DNA from: VXLM01 sp965242665
GTDB taxonomy: Bacteria; Chloroflexota; Dehalococcoidia; Lucifugimonadales; VXLM01
Direction: 5' to 3'
Assembly (NCBI GenBank): GCA_965242665.1
Contig: OZ251484.1
Location: forward strand, 310,001-374,000
Length of the DNA stretch: 64,000 nucleotides
In this document: positions 32,510-41,628 of the stretch, in pieces
Layout of the letters: each line of letters starts with the position of its first letter
Position numbering within the stretch: the first letter of the stretch is position 1
The notes under the pieces: generated by a model
What the model was told of the DNA's origin: nothing
The model's database searches: none
Seen by the model: the letters and a program-made list of their open reading frames with translations, nothing else
Program-made: the position numbers and the translations under genes

Positions 32510-34075
32510 ATGACGACCAAAGACAAGGTATTGATCTTCGACACGACGCTGCGGGATGGCGAACAGTCGGCCGGCATCGGTCTGACGCTGGATGAGAAGA
32601 TGGAGATTGCTCGGCAGCTCGCGCGGTTGGGCGTGGACATCATCGAGGCAGGGTTCGCGTCGAGCTCTACGGGGGACTTCGAGGCGGTTGCCGCCATCGC
32701 GCGCGAGGTTCGCGGGGGGCCGGTCATCGCGTCGCTCGCGCGGTGCGTTCCGGGCGACATCGACGCAGCCTGGGAGGCCATCAAGGAAGCGGAGCGGCCG
32801 CGCATCCACACGTTCATATCGAGTTCCGACAGCCATCTGATGGACTTGCTGCGGAAGAATCCGGAAGAGGTGCTCGATCAGGCGGCGTCGTCGGTCGAGC
32901 GAGCGCGGAACCTGTGCGATGACGTCGAATTCTCTCCGATGGACGCAACGCGAACCGACATCGAGTACCTGTACCGGATGCTGGAAGCGTGCATCGATGC
33001 AGGAGCAACGACGGTGAACATTCCGGACACGGTAGGATACGCTCTGCCGTCGGAGTTCGCGGATCGTATTCGCCGCATCAAGGAAAACGTGCCGAACATC
33101 GATCGGGCGGTCATCAGCGTCCACTGCCACAACGACTTGGGAAACGCCGCGCCGAACAGCATTGCGGCGGTCATAGAAGGCGCGCGGCAGGTGGAGGGGT
33201 GCATCAACGGGCTGGGCGAGCGCGCAGGGAACGCATCGCTCGAAGAGGTCATCATGACCATCGAAACGCGAGGAGACGCTCTGGGTGTATCGACCAATAT
33301 CGACACCCGGCAGATCTACCGAACGAGCCGTCTGGTCAGCGACATTACCGGCTTCCCTGTCCAGCCCAACAAGGCCATCGTCGGCGCGAACGCCTTCCGT
33401 CACGCATCGGGCATTCATCAGGACGGCGTAATCAAGTCGCGCACGACGTTCGAGATCATGGACCCGCAGTCCGTCGGTTGGCCGAGCAGCAGCCTCGTGC
33501 TCGGCAAGCTCAGTGGACGCGCCGGGCTGCGGTCACGGCTCGAGGAGCTGGGCTTCACGCTCGACCAGCAGCAGCTGGATGAGGCATTCCAGGCATTCAA
33601 GAGGTTGGCCGACCGCAAGCGCGAGGTGACAGACGCCGACCTCATGTCGTTGATGTCGAGCCAGCGCCGACGGCAAGACATCGTACAGGTCTACCAGCTC
33701 AAGCACGTGCAGGTCACGTGCGGGAACCTCGAGATTCCGACTGCGACGGTGGAGCTCGTCAACCCCGACGGGGAAGCGGTAATGGACGCCGCGACGGGGA
33801 CCGGCCCGGTGGACGCCGTGTACCAGGCGATCAACCGCATCGTTGGCGTGCCGAACACATTGACCGAGTACCGCGTGGACGCGGTAACGGAGGGGGTGGA
33901 CGCGCTGGGAGATGTGACGATCCGCATCCGTCAGAACGGCAATTCGTTCGTCGGGCGCGGCTCGGATACCGACATCATCGTTGCTAGCGCCAAGGCGTAC
34001 ATGAACGCGCTCAACCGCGCTCTGGCAGAGATGGAGGAGCGCAAACTCCCGGCAGAGCCTGTTCCGACGAGCTAG
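32510..34075 (+). CDS. leuA: 2-isopropylmalate synthase
   Basis: 521 residues from ATG 32510. HMGL-like TIM barrel: FDTTLRDGEQSAG at residue 10, RPRIHTFISSSD, metal-binding His pair in SVHCHNDLGNA, and GLGERAGNASLEE. The C-terminal LeuA dimer domain (from about residue 390, LKHVQVTCGN...VDAVYQAINRI) gives leucine feedback. It commits 2-oxoisovalerate to leucine synthesis. It closes the T-box-controlled group, consistent with a Leu specifier. No leuB/C/D genes are in the window. Confidence 0.96.
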   Translation: MTTKDKVLIFDTTLRDGEQSAGIGLTLDEKMEIARQLARLGVDIIEAGFASSSTGDFEAVAAIAREVRGGPVIASLARCVPGDIDAAWEAIKEAERPRIHTFISSSDSHLMDLLRKNPEEVLDQAASSVERARNLCDDVEFSPMDATRTDIEYLYRMLEACIDAGATTVNIPDTVGYALPSEFADRIRRIKENVPNIDRAVISVHCHNDLGNAAPNSIAAVIEGARQVEGCINGLGERAGNASLEEVIMTIETRGDALGVSTNIDTRQIYRTSRLVSDITGFPVQPNKAIVGANAFRHASGIHQDGVIKSRTTFEIMDPQSVGWPSSSLVLGKLSGRAGLRSRLEELGFTLDQQQLDEAFQAFKRLADRKREVTDADLMSLMSSQRRRQDIVQVYQLKHVQVTCGNLEIPTATVELVNPDGEAVMDAATGTGPVDAVYQAINRIVGVPNTLTEYRVDAVTEGVDALGDVTIRIRQNGNSFVGRGSDTDIIVASAKAYMNALNRALAEMEERKLPAEPVPTS

Positions 34076-34266
34076 AAGAGCGCCCGTCAAGTGGAGGCTG
34101 GGTACCGGCCGCCTCTGGGACAATGGACCTTGCACGCATACTCTGGGATTCCTCTCCCGTACGGCGGTACGGGGGAAGAATCTCGCAGGAATGACGAAGA
34201 ACCTAGACAACGAGCCGCGGCTCATCTACAGTAGTCTCTACAAAATTCAAACTACTAGGTGCCCCC

Positions 34267-35325
34267 ATGCCAACCCTAACACCCGAACGCATCATCCAGG
34301 TATCGCAAGATCTGTTGGAGGCCGTTGGTTCGCGCAAGAGCCACGCTCGAACTGTGGCGGAGCATCTCGCCATGGCGAATCTCTCTGGGCACGATTCACA
34401 TGGGTTCATTCGGATCATTCAGTACGTGCACGAGGTCAACGAGGGCGAGATCGATCCGTCCGCGGATCCGAGGATGCTCAACGAGTCGGCGACGACGGCG
34501 CAGCTGGACGGCAACTCGACGTTTGGACAGGTGGCGGCGACCGCTGCTTTGGAGATTGGAATGGAGAAGGCGCGGGAGCATGGCGTCAGCCTCGTCACGA
34601 TGTCGAATCATCAGCACACGGGCAGGGTCGGGGCGTACCCTGAGGCGGCCGCGATCGAGGGGATGGCGGCCTTCATGTGTTCGGGGTACGTCGGAGGGAC
34701 GCAGCTCATGAGCATCGCGCCCTTCGGCGGCACGACTCGCAAGCTCAGCACCAACCCGATGGTCATGGCGTTCCCATACCGGGACGATGGTCCGGTGCTG
34801 CTCGACTTCGCCACGTCGATTTCTTCGGAGGGGAAGCTCCGAGTCGCGCGCGCAAAGGGCAACGCACTACCCGACTACTGGGTAATAACAAAGGACGGCG
34901 ATCCATCGAACGATCCAAACACCTACTACGAGGGCGGCTCCCTCCTGCCTATTGGAGGGCTGCACGGCGGGCACAAGGGATACGCGCTGTCGTTCATGGT
35001 GGCGCTGTTCGGCGCAGTCTTGGGGAGTATCGGCAGTCCGGAGTTGCGCGAGGTCAAGGCGAGCGAGAACTCGATGCTACACGGCACAACCTTGATTCTC
35101 GCAGACCTCCAACAGCTCGGTTCTCTCGATCTCGTCAAAGCGCAGGTAGCGAGCATCGTCGAATACATCAAGGACACGCCAATGCGAGAAGGTTTTTCCG
35201 AGGTGCTCTACCCTGGAGAATTCGAGGTGCGCAACCGAACGCAGCGACGCAAAGACGGCCTCTACATCGAAGACGCCACATGGAGCGAAGTAGCCGACCT
35301 CATGGCCCGATACGGTGTGAAGTAA
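34267..35325 (+). CDS. Ldh family oxidoreductase (malate/lactate dehydrogenase type 2), copy 1
   Basis: 352 residues. NAD(P)-dependent oxidoreductase family that includes sulfolactate, ureidoglycolate and malate/L-lactate dehydrogenases. Motifs: GHDSHGFIRIIQYV, FGQVAATAALE, MSNHQHTGRVGAYPE with the catalytic His, PFGGTTRKLSTNPM and GGHKGYALSFMV. The substrate cannot be assigned. A related enzyme lies 1.6 kb downstream, separated from this one by a restriction-modification pair. Confidence 0.9.
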   Translation: MPTLTPERIIQVSQDLLEAVGSRKSHARTVAEHLAMANLSGHDSHGFIRIIQYVHEVNEGEIDPSADPRMLNESATTAQLDGNSTFGQVAATAALEIGMEKAREHGVSLVTMSNHQHTGRVGAYPEAAAIEGMAAFMCSGYVGGTQLMSIAPFGGTTRKLSTNPMVMAFPYRDDGPVLLDFATSISSEGKLRVARAKGNALPDYWVITKDGDPSNDPNTYYEGGSLLPIGGLHGGHKGYALSFMVALFGAVLGSIGSPELREVKASENSMLHGTTLILADLQQLGSLDLVKAQVASIVEYIKDTPMREGFSEVLYPGEFEVRNRTQRRKDGLYIEDATWSEVADLMARYGVK

Positions 35326-35355
35326 TCGTCAGGCCAGTACACGCGCAGGGGCCGC

Positions 35356-36309
35356 ATGGCTGCAGCATATTCCCGTATGGTCACGTCCGAAGCAGAAAAT
35401 CGCGTCGAATCCGCTGACTCGTTCACTGGAGGCGAATGGCGTATCGTTCTCGGCGACGCTTTCGAGTGGCTGGAGAATGCAGAGCGACATTCGATACACG
35501 CTGTCGTAACTGACCCGCCGTACGGGCTCGTCGAATATACGCCCGCACAGCTAGAAAAGCTGCGCGTCGGGCGCGGCGGCGTGTGGCGGCTGCCTCCGGC
35601 ATTCGACAACGCTGTCCGCAAGCCGCTCCCGAGATTTACCATACTGAACGACGACGACAAGACGCGGCTCAATGCGTTCTTTACCCGACTCGCAGAGCTG
35701 CTCATGCCGGTGCTCGTTCCGGGCGGGCACGTCTTCATAGCCACAAACCCCCTCGTTTCCCACCTCGTCTACTTACCGTTCATAAATGCGGGTTTCGAGA
35801 AGCGGGGCGAAATCGTCCGCGCTGTGCAGACCTTGCGAGGAGGTGACCGACCCAAGAACGCTCATGAAGAATTCCCGCACGTTTCCGTTATGCCGCGCTC
35901 GTGTTGGGAACCATGGGGTCTGTTTCGCAAGCCATGCGAGGGCCGCGTCCAAGATAATCTCCGGAAATGGATGACCGGAGGACTTGCCCGCCTGTCCGAT
36001 GAAGAACCATTCCGCGACCTCATCCCGTCGTCACCCGCCCGCGGATTCGAAAGCGCGATCGCTCCCCATCCATCATTGAAGCCGCAAAGTTTCATGCGGC
36101 AGATCGTCCGCGCCTCGCTTCCAATGCAGAAAGGCATCATCTTGGATCCGTTCATGGGGTCAGGAGCGACGATAGCCGCGGCCACGGCATGCGACCTCGA
36201 CAGCATCGGGATCGAGATTGACGCAGAGTACTTCGAATTAGCGCGGAACTCCATTCCGCAACTGGTGAAGTATCGGCCAAACCGGAAAGTGAAAGATGAC
36301 ACGAAGTGA
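35356..36309 (+). CDS. site-specific DNA methyltransferase (DPPY type)
   Basis: 317 residues from ATG 35356. It contains the catalytic motif TDPPYGLVEY near residue 52 and, near the C-terminus, the SAM-binding LDPFMGSGAT followed by GIEIDAEYFELA. This motif order (catalytic before SAM-binding) is the beta group of N4-cytosine/N6-adenine methylases. The middle part (about 80-220) is the target-recognition region. The stop overlaps by 14 nt the start of a gene proposed as its endonuclease. Both interrupt a pair of Ldh-family genes, suggesting acquisition by transfer. Confidence 0.88.
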   Translation: MAAAYSRMVTSEAENRVESADSFTGGEWRIVLGDAFEWLENAERHSIHAVVTDPPYGLVEYTPAQLEKLRVGRGGVWRLPPAFDNAVRKPLPRFTILNDDDKTRLNAFFTRLAELLMPVLVPGGHVFIATNPLVSHLVYLPFINAGFEKRGEIVRAVQTLRGGDRPKNAHEEFPHVSVMPRSCWEPWGLFRKPCEGRVQDNLRKWMTGGLARLSDEEPFRDLIPSSPARGFESAIAPHPSLKPQSFMRQIVRASLPMQKGIILDPFMGSGATIAAATACDLDSIGIEIDAEYFELARNSIPQLVKYRPNRKVKDDTK

Positions 36310-36904
36310 GTGGTTCGACTATTCTGTCCCTCTGCCGTCGGGGCTGACCGTAGGAGCCATTCGGAGGTCTATTGAGTATATCGAGCGCGAGCTCTCCGAG
36401 TTGGTGGAAATATACCACGAGCAGATGAACGTATTTAGTGCTATCGTCGGTATCTTCGGTGTGAGAGCGCTGGATTCCGTTAGCAACTATGAGAAGCATA
36501 GAAACATCGACACCGCACAGCAGCGATTTCCGGACTTGCAACGCAGGGGTTCCGGCCCACACCCTACCCCCAACGACTCTTTGGAAAGCAAGGCGAGCAA
36601 ACGACCGTGGGCGCTCCAATCTCACTTCGACCACCCGGGATGGTATATCGTATGGCGTTACCTCGTAGACCCCACGGAGACACTGGAGACCGACAAACCG
36701 GTAATCATCTGGCGGGTAGATGCCGCGTTCATCGAAAAGTCCGAATGGAAGTACGAGTCGAGCCGGGCGGGATCTGCAGGCGGAGGACGGACGCACACGT
36801 TCAGACTCCACCGCCCTGCAACGAGGCTGCGCGGCAAGGCCGTTTATCGACGAGGCGACGTCACCTTGGTGGGAGGCAAGCCGATACCTGCCAATGGCGG
36901 GTGA
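36296..36904 (+). CDS. putative type II restriction endonuclease (partner of methyltransferase)
   Basis: 202 residues from ATG 36296, overlapping the methylase by 14 nt. No family is firmly recognised. The centre carries SLESKASKRPWALQSHFDH, where the E-x-K pair with acidic residues nearby is compatible with a PD-(D/E)xK-type core. It continues with GWYIVWRYLVDPT and VIIWRVDAAFI. The C-terminus has GGGRTHTFRLHRP. Size, position and overlap suit a type II endonuclease. The identification rests mainly on context. Confidence 0.5.
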   Translation: MTRSEWFDYSVPLPSGLTVGAIRRSIEYIERELSELVEIYHEQMNVFSAIVGIFGVRALDSVSNYEKHRNIDTAQQRFPDLQRRGSGPHPTPNDSLESKASKRPWALQSHFDHPGWYIVWRYLVDPTETLETDKPVIIWRVDAAFIEKSEWKYESSRAGSAGGGRTHTFRLHRPATRLRGKAVYRRGDVTLVGGKPIPANGG

Positions 36905-36935
36905 CGAGACATACGAAACGCAATGAGGAGACAAG

Positions 36936-37985
36936 ATGCCTAGCGAAGTTCTGGTAGACCCCGACGATCTGAAGCGGTTCACTACCGAGGTGTTCGAACA
37001 TGCCGGGATGCCTCCTGGAGATGCGGAGATCGAGGCCGACGTTCTCGTGTGGGCAAACCTGCGCGGCGTGGACTCGCACGGGGTGCTGCGGATTCCGTGG
37101 TACATCCAGAACGTAGACGACGGGGTATTCAACGTTAGTCCAAAGATCGAGGTGGAGAATGAAACTGCGGCAACGCTTCTCATCGAGGGGGACTACGCAT
37201 TTGGCCCGGTAGTCACAGTGTTCGCGATGAACAAGACTATCGAGAAGGCCAGGGACGCTGGAGTCTGTTGGAGCATCATTCGCAATACGACGCATCAGGG
37301 GGCTATGGCGTACTACTCCTTGATGGCGGTCGAGCGTGACATGGCCGGCATTGCCGTGGTATGCAGCCCGCCCAACATGGCCCCGTTCGGAGCGAAGGGC
37401 AAAGGCGTGCACAACAGCCCCATCGCAATCGCCGTGCCCGCCAAGGAGCGTGATCCATTGGTGCTCGACATGGCGACGAGCGTAGTCGCGGGCGGCAAGC
37501 TCAACCTCGCCCAAGACAAGGGGGAGCCGATTCCGCTCGAATGGTCGCTCGATCCCGAGGGAAACCCGACGACGGCTCCCAGCTTCGACAACATCCTGCT
37601 CCCATTCGCTGGGCCGAAGGGGTCTGGACTCGCGTTGATGTTCGCAACCCTCTCGAACATCATGGTAGGCAATCCGCTGCTGGAACCGAACATTACCGGG
37701 AGAGCGCCTACCGCGCGCGGCGTGCAGAACAGCTTTCTGGTCGCTCTGGACATTGACGCTTTCACGGACGTCGAGAAGTACAAGGCGGATATCGACGCAC
37801 TCATCGCGTCGCAGAAGACGCTTCCAAAGGCGGACGGGTTCGACGATATACTCGTCCCCGGCGAGCCCGAATACCGTACGCAGGCCGAACGCTCTCGCAA
37901 TGGGATCCCCCTGCCCATGGGCACGGTGCACAATCTGCGCGCGGTTGCGGAGCGCTTCGGTGTTCGGATGCCGCAGGGCGCTTGA
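36936..37985 (+). CDS. Ldh family oxidoreductase, copy 2
   Basis: 349 residues from ATG 36936, with AGGAG upstream. Family motifs: RGVDSHGVLRIPWYI, FGPVVTVFAMNKTIE, RNTTHQGAMAYYS with catalytic His, PNMAPFGAKGKGVHNSPIAIA and GPKGSGLALMFATL. It is clearly diverged from the copy at 34267, so this is not a recent duplicate. Substrate unknown (2-hydroxy acid or ureidoglycolate type). Confidence 0.9.
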   Translation: MPSEVLVDPDDLKRFTTEVFEHAGMPPGDAEIEADVLVWANLRGVDSHGVLRIPWYIQNVDDGVFNVSPKIEVENETAATLLIEGDYAFGPVVTVFAMNKTIEKARDAGVCWSIIRNTTHQGAMAYYSLMAVERDMAGIAVVCSPPNMAPFGAKGKGVHNSPIAIAVPAKERDPLVLDMATSVVAGGKLNLAQDKGEPIPLEWSLDPEGNPTTAPSFDNILLPFAGPKGSGLALMFATLSNIMVGNPLLEPNITGRAPTARGVQNSFLVALDIDAFTDVEKYKADIDALIASQKTLPKADGFDDILVPGEPEYRTQAERSRNGIPLPMGTVHNLRAVAERFGVRMPQGA

Positions 37986-38123
37986 CTGAACGGGGACTAC
38001 CGTCCTGTCAGTTGCCGGAAAAGTATTAGACATATCTTAAAATGCCTTGCATCTCATTTCTCGAGTTCGGTAGGCTAGCTGTGTACGTTCAATACACGGC
38101 GTTTCCGGACGAGGAGGATTGAG

Positions 38124-40214
38124 TTGAAACTGACGCGAGCAAGGGTAACCGACTACCGTAGCATCGACGACTCGGGGTGGGTCGACATCGACGAAGTCAC
38201 CTGCTTGGTAGGCAAGAACGAGTCGGGGAAGACCACGTTTCTCTCTGCGCTGAAGAGACTGAATCACGTGGACGTGGCCAGCGGCGACTTCGACCTCAAG
38301 GACTATCCGCGCAAGGGATACGTTCAGTATCGGCGCATTCACAAGAAGACGCCGGCTGTCGTCGTGCGCGTGGAGTTTCGTCTCGAAGCAGACGAGATTC
38401 GACAGATCGAGGCCGAGTATGGACCCGGGATCATCAGGCATCCCGTAGTGGTAGCAAGCAAGGACTACAGCAACACGCGCATGTGGGACATGGAGGTGAA
38501 CGAGGAGGCGCTCGTGCGGCATCTCGTTGCAAGTGCAGGGCTCCCCGCAGAGATCGAGGAACGCACGGAGTCCGCCGCTACCATCGAGGAGCTGCGGACG
38601 ATGTTGGAGGGATTGGCGATCAGGCCGCTCGGCGTGGGCGATCTTCTCATCGACATCAACAGCCGCTTCAAGACGAGCCTGAAGGACCAGATCGCGGAGA
38701 AGTATTTGGAGAACTTCATTCCTGCGTTCGTGTACTTCGACGACTACAGTGCGATGAAGGGGCGCATTTCGATACCTGACATTCGCCGGAGGAGCGAGCA
38801 GGGCGCCCGGTTGGACGACGCGGATCGGACCTTCATGTCGCTGATTTCGCTGGCAGGCGCGGATCTGGAAGACTTGGACAGCCAGACGAACTACGAACAT
38901 GTGAAGGCGGAGTTGGAGTCCGCCTCGATCAGCATCACGGACGACGTGTTCGAGTACTGGCATCAGAATCGGCAGCTGCGGGTGGATTTCGATCTTTCCA
39001 ACGCGAATCCGAACGACCCGCCGCCACTCAACGAGGGGACGATCCTGCACATTCGCATCTGGAACAACCGCCACCGCGTCTCGGTTCCCTTCGACGAGCG
39101 CTCGAAAGGGTTCGTGTGGTTCTTCTCGTTCTTGGCGTACTTCTCAGGGCTGGAGCTGGAAGATGAGAACCGCAGCATGGTCCTGCTCTTCGATGAGCCG
39201 GGCTTGAACCTCCATGCGCTGGCTCAAAGCGACTTCCTGCGCTTCATCGACGAGCGCCTCACGCCCAAGCATCAGGTAATCTACACCACGCACTCGCCGT
39301 TCATGATCGACTTGAATCGGCTGGGCAGTGTCCGCACGGTACAGGACATGGACGATCGAGGGACGGTCGTATCCGCGGACGTCATGATTCACGACGCGGA
39401 GACCGTGTTCCCATTGCAAGTGGCTATGGGCTATCGCGTTGCGCAGTCGCTGTTCTTGGCGCCCCATTGTCTGCTGGTGAGCTCGCCGTCGGACCAGATC
39501 TACTTGCAGGTGCTGGGCGAGGCGGTGGTTGCGCGCGGCGGTCAAGCGCTCGATCCGCGATGGGTGACGATTCCAGTTGGGGGCGCGGACAATCTCTCGA
39601 CCTATCTCTCCTTGCTGGGAGACAACTACGTGAACTTGGCGATCATGATGGACGTCACCCCGAAGAGCAAGGCGCGGATCGAGGAGAAGAACGGCCAGAT
39701 TGGGAACAACAGCAACCCGATCAAGATGGTCGAAGTGGCAAAGATGCGGGACGCGGATATGGAGGATCTGTTCGAGCCAAGCTTCTATCTGGAGTTGGTG
39801 AACCAGTCCTACAGCCGCGAGTTGCCGCACGAGATGACGATGAAGGCGATAAGCGGTCCGAATCCGAGGATCGCGCAGCGCGTCCAGAAGTTCTTCGAGC
39901 AGGAAGGGATTTGCGGGGGGCGGTTCGACACGTACCGTCCGGCTGCGTACTTGCTGCAAAAGCATCTGGAACTTCGTCCGAAGATCGACGACTCCATCAT
40001 TGACCGCGCGGCATCCATGTTTGCGCGCGTGAACTCTCTACTCGCGTCGAGCGGAAGCGGAAAAGACGACGCAGAGAATGGCAACGGCAAGGGCGGGAGG
40101 GAGTCGTCCACGCGTCCTTCGTCATGGGCGGCGTCCAACGGTTCGAGGCGAGCGACGACGGTCGCCCGGCGGCAGGCGATGCGGCCGGAAAGGTTCCCAG
40201 CGACGCTTCGGTAG
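38124..40214 (+). CDS. OLD-like AAA ATPase, possible Toprim-like C-terminus
   Basis: 696 residues with TTG start after AGGAGG. Walker A GKNESGKTT is near residue 32. The middle has VLLFDEPGLNLHALAQ (Walker B) and YTTHSPFMIDL (H-loop), as in OLD and RecF-like ATPases. Residues about 450-600 resemble a Toprim domain in position: CLLVSSPSDQIYL replaces the usual VEGPSD-type motif, followed by VTIPVGGADNL and AIMMDV. The first catalytic Glu is thus Ser here, so nuclease activity is doubtful. OLD-family proteins act in phage defence and DNA repair. It stands alone. The C-terminal 60 residues are low-complexity. Confidence 0.75.
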   Translation: MKLTRARVTDYRSIDDSGWVDIDEVTCLVGKNESGKTTFLSALKRLNHVDVASGDFDLKDYPRKGYVQYRRIHKKTPAVVVRVEFRLEADEIRQIEAEYGPGIIRHPVVVASKDYSNTRMWDMEVNEEALVRHLVASAGLPAEIEERTESAATIEELRTMLEGLAIRPLGVGDLLIDINSRFKTSLKDQIAEKYLENFIPAFVYFDDYSAMKGRISIPDIRRRSEQGARLDDADRTFMSLISLAGADLEDLDSQTNYEHVKAELESASISITDDVFEYWHQNRQLRVDFDLSNANPNDPPPLNEGTILHIRIWNNRHRVSVPFDERSKGFVWFFSFLAYFSGLELEDENRSMVLLFDEPGLNLHALAQSDFLRFIDERLTPKHQVIYTTHSPFMIDLNRLGSVRTVQDMDDRGTVVSADVMIHDAETVFPLQVAMGYRVAQSLFLAPHCLLVSSPSDQIYLQVLGEAVVARGGQALDPRWVTIPVGGADNLSTYLSLLGDNYVNLAIMMDVTPKSKARIEEKNGQIGNNSNPIKMVEVAKMRDADMEDLFEPSFYLELVNQSYSRELPHEMTMKAISGPNPRIAQRVQKFFEQEGICGGRFDTYRPAAYLLQKHLELRPKIDDSIIDRAASMFARVNSLLASSGSGKDDAENGNGKGGRESSTRPSSWAASNGSRRATTVARRQAMRPERFPATLR

Positions 40215-40455
40215 GTCGGAAGTACCGGGCGCCACCCCGTGAGAGGCAGTGCACGGGTGTCCGCAAGATGCCAGGGGCATCACAGCGGGCATCCGTGTTG
40301 CTTTCGGATCGAGCGCACTACGCGGCCGGCGACGGATCAAGCGCGAGGCAACGAAGCATAGGTTGTCGACGCGCGTCCATCCGAGCGGACGGGACACGAG
40401 ACAATCCGTGACTCGAACCGGTTTCTCAACGGGTGGCGTTGCCGAGGCTCGGTCT

Positions 40456-40540
40456 TGGTGGGGAAGGAGGGACTCGAACCCTCACGCCTTGCGGCACATG
40501 ATCCTAAGTCATGCTCGTCTGCCAGTTCCGACACTTCCCC
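40456..40540 (-). tRNA. tRNA-Leu (anticodon TAG), CCA encoded
   Basis: On the minus strand a class II tRNA with acceptor GGGGAAG/CTTCCCC, anticodon stem CATGA/TCATG around loop CTTAGGA (anticodon TAG), a long variable arm (TGCCGCAAGGCG) and T loop TTCGAGT. CCA is encoded at 40458-40456. Confidence 0.95.
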
Positions 40541-40563
40541 CTGCAACTCCTGCTACACTACTG

Positions 40564-40569
40564 ATTATA
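40564..40569 (-). promoter_or_regulatory. -10 element of tRNA-Leu promoter
   Basis: A perfect TATAAT on the minus strand, 23 nt upstream of the mature tRNA. The -35 region is weak, so only the -10 is listed. Confidence 0.5.
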
Positions 40570-40770
40570 TCCGCTTTGCTTCCGCCGTGCATACGAGCGC
40601 ACAGGAGGGTTCCGGCTGATTTGTCGGTATGGGTTGTGACCCGGCTATCGCAATCCACCTGCCGTCATTCCTCTGGAAGCGGGAGTCTAGCGGTCTGAGA
40701 CCCCCGATGCGTACATATCAGCGTCGCGATAAGCCAAACGGAGAACCGCGCGGGCACAGGAAGGGAATTC

Positions 40771-41580
40771 ATGGCAGGAATAGGAGGCCGGCGGTATGAT
40801 GCGGACGTGCGTATCATGCGGGAGATCGTAGACGATCAAGACAGCAGCGCATCGACGCTGACGGGGAAGGCCATCGGCATCCTGCTGGATATAGCCTTGT
40901 CGTCAAAGGATGGCAGCAGTCTTTCGGACGCGGCGCAGCAGATCGCGGACGGGAAACTGTCGATGGCTGGCCTCGCCAACGCCGCGCGCAATTTCGCCGA
41001 GCAGGTCGGCGCTCTGGGGCCGAACCCTTGCGACAAGGCGGTGGTCGAACTTGCGAAGGCCTTCCGGCAGGAACTCGTCTACTGCGCCAAGCGTGCCGCG
41101 CTCAACGCCTCTCAGATGATACCGGCGGAAGGTTTGGTCGTAACGTGCAGCGCCAGCTCGCTCACGCTCGAAACGGTCAGGATGGCGAGGCCCCGACGGG
41201 TGGTCGTCTACGTGGAGCGCGGGCAGTACGAAGGCCATGGATTCCGAATGGCTCAGGACTTGGCCGCTGGCGGAGTGAACGTCGAGACGGCGTCTTCCCT
41301 CTCGAACAGGCGGGGTTTGGAGAGACCGAGCATGGCAATCGTCGGGGCGGACGCTGTGTCCCCTGGGTTCGTCGTCAACGGTTCGCCAAGCCTCCATTTG
41401 GCGGAGTCGATATGCGGCTTGTCCCCATTCTACGTCGTGTGCGAGAGAATCAAGTTCGTGCGGGAAGTCGAAGCAGCCGACGGATTCGACCGGATCCCCA
41501 TTCCGCTCGTCAGCGGCGTCATTACCGAGGATGGGGTGATCGCCCCGCACACGATAGGGCGATGGATCCGAGAACGGTGA
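40771..41580 (+). CDS. eIF-2B subunit-like (IF-2B family) protein
   Basis: 269 residues. Matches the translation-initiation-factor-2B-like/methylthioribose-1-phosphate isomerase superfamily: VVTCSASSLTLETV, VVVYVERGQYEG, AIVGADAVSPGFVVNG and FYVVCERIKF. Bacterial members act as sugar-phosphate isomerases or have unknown roles. The N-terminal helical half is shorter than in MTNA. It converges on the RraA-like gene (48-bp gap). Confidence 0.8.
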   Translation: MAGIGGRRYDADVRIMREIVDDQDSSASTLTGKAIGILLDIALSSKDGSSLSDAAQQIADGKLSMAGLANAARNFAEQVGALGPNPCDKAVVELAKAFRQELVYCAKRAALNASQMIPAEGLVVTCSASSLTLETVRMARPRRVVVYVERGQYEGHGFRMAQDLAAGGVNVETASSLSNRRGLERPSMAIVGADAVSPGFVVNGSPSLHLAESICGLSPFYVVCERIKFVREVEAADGFDRIPIPLVSGVITEDGVIAPHTIGRWIRER

Positions 41581-41628
41581 CGCGCGAATCTACCGCGCGC
41601 CTCCTGCGCCGCGATCGTGCCCCGAGGC

